This document shows, piece after piece, positions 6,731 through 12,519 of a stretch of 16,396 nucleotides of DNA (its first letter is position 1; each line of letters begins with the position of its first letter). Source of the stretch: an uncultured Polyangiaceae bacterium (lineage in GTDB: Bacteria > Myxococcota_A > Polyangia > Polyangiales > Houyiibacteriaceae); assembly GCA_947259605.1 (NCBI GenBank), contig CAMYMX010000020.1, forward strand, positions 1 through 16,396. The letters run 5' to 3'. The translations under genes were made by a program, and so were the position numbers. The notes under the pieces were generated by a model, which ran no database searches, was not told where the DNA came from, and worked only from the letters and a program-made list of their open reading frames with translations.

Positions 6731-7519
6731 GTGGTGCGTACCTGGGGATTCGTGTGGCTGGCCTGCCTAGCCATCGGCTGTGTCACGACGTCGGCGGCGG
6801 GCACCCCCGACGGCGAGCGCTCGTATCGCGAATTTCAGCTCGCAGCCAGCCTTCGCGACGAGGGGCAGACCGCGGGCGCGATTGAGCATCTGCGCAAGGC
6901 GCTCGAGCTCGACCCCGAAAATGCCGAGGCCCACCTGCTTCTGGGCTTCATCCAGATGGAGCGCCGGACCTACCAAAATGCGGAGCCGCACTTGGCCACG
7001 GCAATCAAGCTTCTCGAAAAGCAGAGCGCCGGATCCACGCTTGCGGAGGCTCGAAACATCTACGGGCTATGCCTGATCGAGCTCGGTCGTTACGACGACG
7101 CCGTCGTCGTGCTCCGGGAGTCCGCAAGTGATGAGCTGAACGCAGCTCCACATCTTGCCTGGGGCAATCTAGGGCTGGCACAATTTCACCTGGCGGAATA
7201 TCAAGAGACGGTGACCTCGACGATGGAGGCGGTCCGCATACAGCCACGATTTTGTGTCGGATACTACACGATGGCGCGAGCGTTCTGGCATCTGCAGCAG
7301 TTGAAAGACGCCGAGCGAGCGCTCGTGGGCGCACTCGAAGCGGATGCGTCTTGTGCGAACAGCGTGGAGCTTCAGGGAGCCTGGCGGCTGCGCGGTGAGG
7401 TCCGCGCGCGCTTGGGTCATCGTCGAGATGCCGTCGCCGACTTGGAGCGCTGCGTAGAGCTAGACCCGTACTCGAACGACGGACGAATGTGTCAAACCCT
7501 GCTCGAGGACTCGCGATGA
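6731..7519 (+). CDS. TPR-repeat lipoprotein, PilF/Tgl (type IV pilus pilotin)-like
   Basis: The product is a 262-aa predicted outer-membrane lipoprotein. It has a short signal with a lipobox LAIGC and lipidated Cys17. The rest is tetratricopeptide repeats: clear units are AASLRDEGQTAGAIEHLRKALELDPENAEA, LLGFIQMERRTYQNAEPHLATAI, IYGLCLIELGRYDDAVVVLRESA, WGNLGLAQFHLAEYQETVTSTMEAV, MARAFWHLQQLKDAERALVGALE and a final unit ending CVELDPYSND. Six TPRs and this length match PilF/PilW of gamma-proteobacteria and Tgl of Myxococcus, which help the PilQ secretin assemble. TPR lipoproteins have other jobs, so the pilus role is an inference. Support comes from the following gene being RodZ-like, echoing the pilF-rodZ order known from gamma-proteobacteria. 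Starts are tandem GTGs. It overlaps the next gene by 4 nt (ATGA). Confidence 0.7.
   Translation: MVRTWGFVWLACLAIGCVTTSAAGTPDGERSYREFQLAASLRDEGQTAGAIEHLRKALELDPENAEAHLLLGFIQMERRTYQNAEPHLATAIKLLEKQSAGSTLAEARNIYGLCLIELGRYDDAVVVLRESASDELNAAPHLAWGNLGLAQFHLAEYQETVTSTMEAVRIQPRFCVGYYTMARAFWHLQQLKDAERALVGALEADASCANSVELQGAWRLRGEVRARLGHRRDAVADLERCVELDPYSNDGRMCQTLLEDSR
7505..7509 (+). promoter_or_regulatory. Shine-Dalgarno that decides the start of the RodZ-like gene
   Basis: GAGGA lies 6 nt upstream of the ATG at 7516, which itself overlaps the stop of the TPR gene. This favours 7516 over the in-frame ATG at 7489, which has no such site and would add nine unconserved residues. Confidence 0.6.
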
Positions 7520-8007
7520 GAGCGGATTCAATCGGCTGCTGGCTGAAGACGGAGCGGGAGACGCGCCATCTATCGATCGAAGAGGTTGCGAGCACCACAC
7601 GCATACCGCGCAAGGCGCTCGAGTCCCTGGAAGAAGATCGCTTCGAAGATCTACCTAGCGGCGTGTTCGTTCGTGGCTTCATCAAAGCCTACGCCACGGC
7701 GGTCGACATCGACGCGGAAGAGGTCCTTGCTCGATTCGACTCGGAGCGCCCTCAAGCCTTGCCTCCTGCGCCGCTCGCCACGGTGCAGAGTCGCCGCGGA
7801 TATGGGGCCTTGGTGCTTGCCATCACCACCTTCGCGCTTTTTGCAATCATCGTGGCCACGTTTTCGCTCGTTCGGCGCGCGCCTGCACAGGACGATCCGA
7901 TTGAGCTATCCTCCGCACTGCCGTGCCGAGTCGAAGCCGCCAAAGCCGAGCGCTCCTATTGCGGTCCGTCGACTATCGCGACTCCGACCGAATCGTCACG
8001 CTCCTAA
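7516..8007 (+). CDS. RodZ-like helix-turn-helix membrane protein (short form)
   Basis: This is a 163-aa single-pass protein. The N-terminal domain (about 1-75) is the HTH_25 fold of RodZ: CWLKTERETRHLSIEEVA, then RIPRKALESLEEDRFEDLP and a strong FVRGFIKAYATAVDIDAEE segment. In RodZ this domain binds MreB in the cytoplasm and links it to the cell-wall elongation machinery. A transmembrane helix follows at roughly residues 96-118 (GALVLAITTFALFAIIVATF), flanked by RR on both sides. Only about 40 residues lie beyond the membrane, so the periplasmic beta domain (DUF4115) found in many RodZ proteins is absent. The last 28 codons overlap recO in a different frame and the tail has no recognisable fold. 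It overlaps the upstream TPR gene by 4 nt. The HTH could alternatively serve another membrane-anchored role. Confidence 0.75.
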   Translation: MRADSIGCWLKTERETRHLSIEEVASTTRIPRKALESLEEDRFEDLPSGVFVRGFIKAYATAVDIDAEEVLARFDSERPQALPPAPLATVQSRRGYGALVLAITTFALFAIIVATFSLVRRAPAQDDPIELSSALPCRVEAAKAERSYCGPSTIATPTESSRS

Positions 8008-8681
8008 CCGAAGACTACGGCAAGCTCTCCGCGCTTGCCCGAGGTGCACGAAAGAGTCAACGACGATTTGGCGGGGCCTTGCAGCCCTACGTCTTGATGA
8101 ACGCGCATTTCCGCCCGGGCCGCGGTGAGCTCGCGCATCTCGAGCGTGTGTCGGTCGACCGCTCGTTCCACGCCATCCTACGAAACCTCGAAGCGATCGG
8201 GGCCGCCGGTGCAGCCCTGGCGGTCATTCGCGAGCGCCTGCCGGACCACGAGCCCGAGCCCGCGGTCTTCGACACGACAGTGCGCTTGCTGACGGCGCTC
8301 AATGACAGCGCGCCCCCGGAAGAAGCCTTGCTTTCGCTCCAGATTCGAACGCTTGCGGTCCTGGGCTTTGCGCCCACACTCGATCGTTGCGTCCTCTGCG
8401 GCATGGCGCCGGCCCCAGGGCGCTCGGCGTCGTTCGACGCTGCACGGGGTGGCATCGTGTGTCGAGCCTGCGGTGGTGGGCGGCTGGTTCTGTCGGCGGC
8501 ATCCCTCGGGCGCTGGATTGCGGTTCAGGCGACTTCGGAGTTTGCCGAACAGCCCTGGCCGGCACGCCAGCGCCAAGAGATCCGCGACGCGCTCGCACAG
8601 CTCGATGCAAACCACGCAACGGTCACCGTTCGAGAGCGCACGGCGGCAGCCTCGAGCAGCTGGGAAGGGCGCCTCTCGTGA
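7923..8681 (+). CDS. recO: DNA repair protein RecO
   Basis: RecO works with RecF and RecR to load RecA onto gapped single-stranded DNA and anneals SSB-coated strands. The 252-aa length is typical. The N-terminal OB-fold starts ALLLRSVDYRDSDRIVTLLT (10-29), followed by EDYGKLSALARGARKSQRRF, the usual strand pattern and basic stretch. The helical C-terminal part carries a zinc site of two CxxC pairs, C156VLC159 and C180RAC183, at the expected spacing; many but not all RecO proteins have this. The GTG start at 7923 leaves just enough N-terminus for the OB-fold, and no later start would do so. That forces an 85-nt overlap with the RodZ-like gene. No Shine-Dalgarno precedes the GTG. It overlaps the DUF971 gene by 4 nt (GTGA). 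Confidence 0.9.
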   Translation: MPSRSRQSRALLLRSVDYRDSDRIVTLLTEDYGKLSALARGARKSQRRFGGALQPYVLMNAHFRPGRGELAHLERVSVDRSFHAILRNLEAIGAAGAALAVIRERLPDHEPEPAVFDTTVRLLTALNDSAPPEEALLSLQIRTLAVLGFAPTLDRCVLCGMAPAPGRSASFDAARGGIVCRACGGGRLVLSAASLGRWIAVQATSEFAEQPWPARQRQEIRDALAQLDANHATVTVRERTAAASSSWEGRLS

Positions 8682-9019
8682 GCGAAGCATCGGAGCCCAT
8701 CGAGTTACGTGCGCCGCGCGGCGCCCGCGTCATGGAAATCGACTGGGCCGACGGGCACCGGAGCGTCTACCCGCACGAGCTCTTGCGCGGCTTTTGTCCT
8801 TGTGCGCACTGCCAAGGGCATGAAGGTCCGATTCGCTTCATCGAGGGCGGCGACCTCGAGTTGAGCGACGTCCAATCCGTGGGAAATTACGCGCTCAGAC
8901 TCGTCTGGCGCGACGGTCACCAGACGGGGATCTACAGCCATCGCTTCCTAAGGAGCCTGTGCGCCTGTTCATCCTGCGCAGCAGATGAGCCGAAATCCCG
9001 ATCGTTCTGGCGTGAATAG
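8678..9019 (+). CDS. DUF971 (GBBH-like N-terminal domain) zinc-binding protein
   Basis: The 113-aa protein is a single DUF971 domain, the fold also found at the N-terminus of gamma-butyrobetaine hydroxylase. In that enzyme zinc is held by a CxCxxC motif plus a later His in a W-x-D-x-H context. The same set is visible here: Cys40, Cys42 and Cys45 in GFCPCAHCQ, and His81 in WRDGHQTGIYS. A second CxCxxC (Cys95, Cys97, Cys100) lies near the C-terminus, giving two matching triplets. DUF971 proteins are often linked to Fe-S cluster handling because the domain occurs fused to ApbC/Mrp-type ATPases; whether this one has that role is unknown. The GTG start at 8678 overlaps the recO stop by 4 nt, with GAAGGG at 8664-8669 8 nt before it. 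A longer frame opens upstream inside recO and is not used. Confidence 0.8.
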   Translation: MSEASEPIELRAPRGARVMEIDWADGHRSVYPHELLRGFCPCAHCQGHEGPIRFIEGGDLELSDVQSVGNYALRLVWRDGHQTGIYSHRFLRSLCACSSCAADEPKSRSFWRE

Positions 9020-9043
9020 AGCGGGTCCCCCCCTGTTTCTCTC

Positions 9044-9052
9044 TGTTATCCT
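9044..9052 (+). promoter_or_regulatory. Possible extended -10 element upstream of the chemosensory operon
   Basis: TGTTATCCT (TGn plus TATCCT) lies in the 50-nt gap before cheY, just after a run of seven C's (9027-9033). There is no convincing -35 hexamer. Transcription would begin around 9059, giving a leader of about 10 nt before the GTG. GGGGG at 9059-9063 is 6 nt from the start codon and could pair with the C-run, which would include or hide the ribosome-binding area. This is weak evidence for a promoter at the head of the operon. Confidence 0.3.
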
Positions 9053-9069
9053 GTCCGTGGGGGTTTCGG

Positions 9070-9459
9070 GTGACATTTCATACACTCATCGTCGATGACA
9101 GCAGTGCGGTGCGCGCATTCGTCAGGGCTGCTCTGGAGGACACTGATTTCGCGCGAGTGCAAGAGGCTGAAACCGGCTTCGAAGCTCTCCAGCTACTCGC
9201 CTCAAACGCGTTCGACGTGGTCATCGTGGACATCAACATGCCCGATATCAATGGGCTCGAGCTGCTCGCCTTCATGAAGAAGAGCCCGAGGCAGCAGGGT
9301 GCCATCAAGATCTTGATCAGCACGCGCGCCGATAGTCTGGACGCCAAGCGGGGCGCGAAGCTCGGCGCGGACGCCTTCCTCGCGAAACCGTTCGGGGTCG
9401 ACGACCTTCGAAAGCTGATTCGAGGCTTGGCCGATCGTAGCGAAGAGGTGTCTGGGTGA
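9070..9459 (+). CDS. cheY: CheY-like single-domain response regulator
   Basis: This is a stand-alone 129-aa receiver domain, the phosphorylated output of a chemosensory CheA. The key residues are all present: the acidic pair Asp9-Asp10 (VDDSSAVR), the phospho-acceptor Asp54 in VIVDINMPDINGLEL, switch Thr85 and Lys106 in FLAKPF. It has no output domain. The start is a GTG at 9070 giving MTFHTLIVDD; GGGGG at 9059-9063 is a modest ribosome-binding candidate. It overlaps cheA by 4 nt, which ties it to this kinase. CheY proteins of this sort often bind a motor, a pilus machine or a protein partner; which one is not visible here. The adjacent HEAT-repeat protein is a possible partner by inference. 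Confidence 0.88.
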   Translation: MTFHTLIVDDSSAVRAFVRAALEDTDFARVQEAETGFEALQLLASNAFDVVIVDINMPDINGLELLAFMKKSPRQQGAIKILISTRADSLDAKRGAKLGADAFLAKPFGVDDLRKLIRGLADRSEEVSG

Positions 9460-11528
9460 GTGATCCGCGCGATAACGTGCAGCAGGAGTTTTTGGCCGAG
9501 GCCCAAGAGCTCGTCGAGGCGTTGTCGCGCGACCTCTTGCTGCTTGACGAGGCCCATCAGCGGGCCGAACGTCCCGATGCATCGCTGATCAATGAGATTT
9601 TCCGCAGCGTTCATACTCTCAAGGGCATCGCTGGGATGTTTGGGTACAAGCACGTGGGCACGATCGCCCATGCGCTCGAAGACTTGCTCGACGACTTGCG
9701 TGTGGGCCGAACCGACATCGGCGACCCATTGCTCGACGTGCTCTTCGATTCGGTCGAGCGGTTTCAACGGCTCTTGGCGCTCGATGACCCTCAGGCGCCC
9801 GAAGAAGCCCACGGAGTAGACGCCTATGTCGCGGCGGTTCGTTCGATTGGCACTCAGCCAGCGGTCGAGGATGGCGATCCTCTGGATCAGTACGCCATTG
9901 GGTCTGCGGTTCTTTCGGTCCTCACGGAATACGAAGAACATCGTCTCCGGGCGTGCATCCGTGAGGGTATGCAGCTCTATCGCCTCCGTGCGACGTTCGA
10001 TCTGACGGCGATCGACGACTCCATCGAGGCCCTGCGCGACGTCGTGCACGACGACGCCGAGATCATCACCTACTTGCCAAGCTTGGAAGGCGGAAACGAC
10101 GAGTCGATCGAGCTGGTCGTGCTCCTTGCCAGCCGGGTTCCGGAGACGGAGCTCAAGGCACATTTCGAAGGGCGGTACGGAACGGTCGAGGCGATCAAAG
10201 AGCAGAAGCATCCGCCGACGGTTCCTCCGAATCTCACGTCGATCCCTCCCAGCTCACGAAGCCTACTGCCTCAGCCCGAGGATGAAACGGGCCAGGCCTC
10301 GCTTCGGTCGGTGGCGAACTCGGTTCGTGTGGACATTCGCAAATTGGACGACCTGATGAACGTCGTAGGCGAGCTTTCCCTGGTGCGCAGCGCCGTGGGC
10401 CGCGCCGTCGCCGGTCTGGACGGTGACCCCAAGTACAGGCAACCGCTTCGGGAGCTGGATCGCCTCGGACGCGGCTTTGAACGCCAGCTATCCGAGCTCC
10501 GTACGAGGATCCTCGATGTTCGGATGGTTCCGCTGGGGCAGGTATTTAGCAAGTTCGCCCGCATCGTGCGGCAAGCCGCAAGGGAGAACGATAAACAGGT
10601 TCGCCTCGTCATTACCGGCGCGAACACGGAGATGGACAAGCTCATCGTCGAGGAGCTGGCCGACCCACTGATGCATCTGGTCCGCAATGCCATCGACCAC
10701 GGCATCGAATCGGTCGAGACGCGAATGCGACTTGCAAAGCCGGCGGAGGGCACGCTTGCCCTGAACGCATACCACAAGGGCCGAAACGTCGTCATCGAGG
10801 TCGAGGATGATGGTGGCGGCATGAACGCGCACAAGCTCCGCGAGAGGGCCGTTTCGCGCGGCTTGCTAACAGCGGAGGACAGCCAGGATCTCACTCGCCA
10901 AGGCATGTTGGACCTGGTTTTCCTTCCCGGCTTGAGCACGAACACGGAAGTGACCGATCTGTCCGGCCGTGGAGTTGGTATGGATGTGGTGAAGACCAAC
11001 ATCCTGCGGATGGGTGGTGTGGTTTCGATCGCGAGCGAGCAGGGCATTGGCACCAAGATCACGGTGACGCTTCCGATTACGCTGGCCATCATCCGTGCCC
11101 TCATCATCACCGTGGGCGCGCGACTATTTGCGCTTCCGATCAGTGCCGTTCGCGAAGCCATCCCCTTTGCCCCACAAGACGTTCGCACGATCCAGGGCCG
11201 AAAAGTGATCACCATGCGCGGCGAGACGCTTCCGATCTGCGATCTCGCACCGTTATTCGGTCTCCGAGGGGCGAGGCAGCAAGCGAGCCGATTCGTGATC
11301 GTCTGCGAGATGGGCAACCGAGAGCTTGGATTCGTCGTCGACGAGCTGGTGGGCCAAGAAGACGTGATCACCAAGTCGCTTGGGGCAACCTTGTCTTCCG
11401 TTCGCGGCTTCGCTGGAGCCACGGACTTGGGAGACCAGAAGCTAGCGCTGGTGCTCGACGCGCCAGCCCTCTTCTCGGAGTACTTCGATGGTGGCGAGGC
11501 CCTCCCATCGGTGGAGGCTCACGCATGA
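9456..11528 (+). CDS. cheA: Chemosensory histidine kinase CheA
   Basis: CheA autophosphorylates and passes phosphate to CheY and CheB, controlled by chemoreceptors through CheW. The protein has 690 aa and a complete domain order. An HPt (P1) domain has the phospho-His at residue 53 in SVHTLKGIAGMFGY. A middle region, about 150-250, starts YAIGSAVLSVLTEYEEHRLR and continues into a P2-like alpha/beta fold that would bind CheY/CheB. After a proline-rich linker comes the dimerisation domain (VRVDIRKLDDLMNVVGELS). The ATP-binding domain has Asn411 in HLVRNAIDHG, Asp452 in EDDGGGM, and GRGVGMD at 504-510. The CheW-like P5 domain begins near 540 and ends about 680. No receiver domain is fused, unlike FrzE. 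GAGG at 9445-9448 precedes the GTG start, which overlaps the cheY stop by 4 nt. Confidence 0.95.
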   Translation: MSDPRDNVQQEFLAEAQELVEALSRDLLLLDEAHQRAERPDASLINEIFRSVHTLKGIAGMFGYKHVGTIAHALEDLLDDLRVGRTDIGDPLLDVLFDSVERFQRLLALDDPQAPEEAHGVDAYVAAVRSIGTQPAVEDGDPLDQYAIGSAVLSVLTEYEEHRLRACIREGMQLYRLRATFDLTAIDDSIEALRDVVHDDAEIITYLPSLEGGNDESIELVVLLASRVPETELKAHFEGRYGTVEAIKEQKHPPTVPPNLTSIPPSSRSLLPQPEDETGQASLRSVANSVRVDIRKLDDLMNVVGELSLVRSAVGRAVAGLDGDPKYRQPLRELDRLGRGFERQLSELRTRILDVRMVPLGQVFSKFARIVRQAARENDKQVRLVITGANTEMDKLIVEELADPLMHLVRNAIDHGIESVETRMRLAKPAEGTLALNAYHKGRNVVIEVEDDGGGMNAHKLRERAVSRGLLTAEDSQDLTRQGMLDLVFLPGLSTNTEVTDLSGRGVGMDVVKTNILRMGGVVSIASEQGIGTKITVTLPITLAIIRALIITVGARLFALPISAVREAIPFAPQDVRTIQGRKVITMRGETLPICDLAPLFGLRGARQQASRFVIVCEMGNRELGFVVDELVGQEDVITKSLGATLSSVRGFAGATDLGDQKLALVLDAPALFSEYFDGGEALPSVEAHA

Positions 11529-12022
11529 CCGCTGGTGCGCAAAGAGTCACTCTGATTCCCGATCCAGGCAGTGAAGAGGTGACGATCCCGGTAGTTGCGG
11601 TGTCGGCGGGGAGCGAGACCTACGGCTTTCCATTGTCGGCGGTCCGAGAGATTCTCATGCCGCCGCCCTTGACCGAGGTTCCCCGTTCGGCTGAGCACTT
11701 CCTCGGAGTCATCGCGGTGAGAGGCGAAATCATCACGCTGGTCGACTTGCCTACGCTGTTAAAACTCGAGGTGCTCGATCGGCAGCCCCTTGGACGGGTC
11801 ATTCTGGTCGACGTCGGTGACGAGCTCATCGGGGTCGCGGTGGATCGCGTCGTTCAGGTGTCTCAATTGCAGCCCGATCAAATCGAGTACGCCAGTTCCA
11901 TGAGCGCCGACCTCTCCGAATACGTCGTCGGAGTTGCCCGCGTTCCCGCGGCGTCGTCGGGTAGTGGTGATCAGATGCTCATTCTCATCGATCCGGGAGC
12001 GTTACTGGGAGGCCTGACGTGA
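11525..12022 (+). CDS. cheW: CheW adaptor protein (first copy)
   Basis: This cytoplasmic coupling protein bridges chemoreceptors and CheA. The 165-aa protein is a single CheW domain: VVAVSAGSETYGFPLSAVRE, then EVPRSAEHFLGVIAVRGEII, TLVDLPTLLKLE and LIGVAVDRVVQV, all standard family positions. It retains the Arg-Gly pair in the conserved VRG motif that faces the receptor. A 20-residue N-terminal tail precedes the domain. GGAGG at 11513-11517 sits 7 nt before the ATG, one of the best ribosome-binding sites in the window. It overlaps cheA by 4 nt and the next cheW-like gene by 4 nt. Confidence 0.92.
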   Translation: MTAGAQRVTLIPDPGSEEVTIPVVAVSAGSETYGFPLSAVREILMPPPLTEVPRSAEHFLGVIAVRGEIITLVDLPTLLKLEVLDRQPLGRVILVDVGDELIGVAVDRVVQVSQLQPDQIEYASSMSADLSEYVVGVARVPAASSGSGDQMLILIDPGALLGGLT

Positions 12023-12519
12023 GCGAGAGCAGGACCTACGGTCTGGCGCTCGCCAGAGACCTCATCCGAGTCGAGGTCGATTCGGTGATGTATGCGCTCG
12101 AGATCGCGCGCATTCGTGAGATCGTGAACCCGCTTCCGCTCATCGAGCTTCCACGCGAGCACGCGGCTGTTCTAGGGGTTTCCGACTATCGCGAGGAAGT
12201 CGTGGCCGTCGTCGACTTGCGGCGCGTTTTTGGTTTGACGCCTCAGGAGCCAACACGGCGCACGAAATGGCTGATCCTCGAGACTCGTCGGGGGCTGGTC
12301 GCGGTCGTGGTGGATGTGGTGCACGACGTCTTTTCGTCTGAGAACAATCGGGGGCGTCATGTGCCCATGCTGGATGAGCGCCATTTGGAGCGGGGAATCA
12401 AGTCGGCCTTCCGGTATGACGAGCGGCTCGTGTTTCTGCTCGATGCTGACCGGGTCGCCCAGCCTGCATTCGAGATCGCGTCCGACGAGATCGCCTTCCT
12501 GCCTTCGGAGACGCCATGA
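12019..12519 (+). CDS. CheW-like adaptor protein (second, divergent copy)
   Basis: This is a second CheW-type domain (166 aa) immediately after the first. Its pattern is RVEVDSVMYALEIARIREIV, then ELPREHAAVLGVSDYREEVV, AVVDLRRVFG and LVAVVVDVVHDVF. Where the first copy has VRGEIITLVDL, this one has YREEVVAVVDL, keeping the Arg but losing the following Gly. The tail (about 120-166) is longer than in a minimal CheW, includes GRHVPMLDERHLERGIKSAF, and is acidic at the end. It could couple a different receptor or act as a scaffold variant. GGAGG at 12008-12012 precedes the GTG at 12019, which overlaps the stop of the first copy (GTGA). Overlap with the HEAT-repeat gene is 4 nt. Confidence 0.85.
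   Translation: MSESRTYGLALARDLIRVEVDSVMYALEIARIREIVNPLPLIELPREHAAVLGVSDYREEVVAVVDLRRVFGLTPQEPTRRTKWLILETRRGLVAVVVDVVHDVFSSENNRGRHVPMLDERHLERGIKSAFRYDERLVFLLDADRVAQPAFEIASDEIAFLPSETP

Noticed and set aside
7906..7911. TATCCT before recO as a promoter like the one proposed before cheY
   Set aside because: It lies inside the RodZ-like coding sequence, lacks the TG extension and a -35 match, and is likely chance.
8387..8677. Upstream extension of the DUF971 frame inside recO
   Set aside because: The extension is a shadow of recO; the GTG at 8678 overlaps the recO stop and has a good ribosome-binding site.
9078..10211. Long minus-strand open frame (377 codons) opposite cheY and cheA
   Set aside because: It lies antisense to well-supported chemosensory genes; its length follows from GC-rich codon structure and the product matches nothing recognisable.
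10271..11422. Long minus-strand open frame (383 codons) opposite cheA
   Set aside because: The product is serine/arginine/threonine-rich, as typical for shadow frames of GC-rich genes, and the sense strand is unambiguously CheA.
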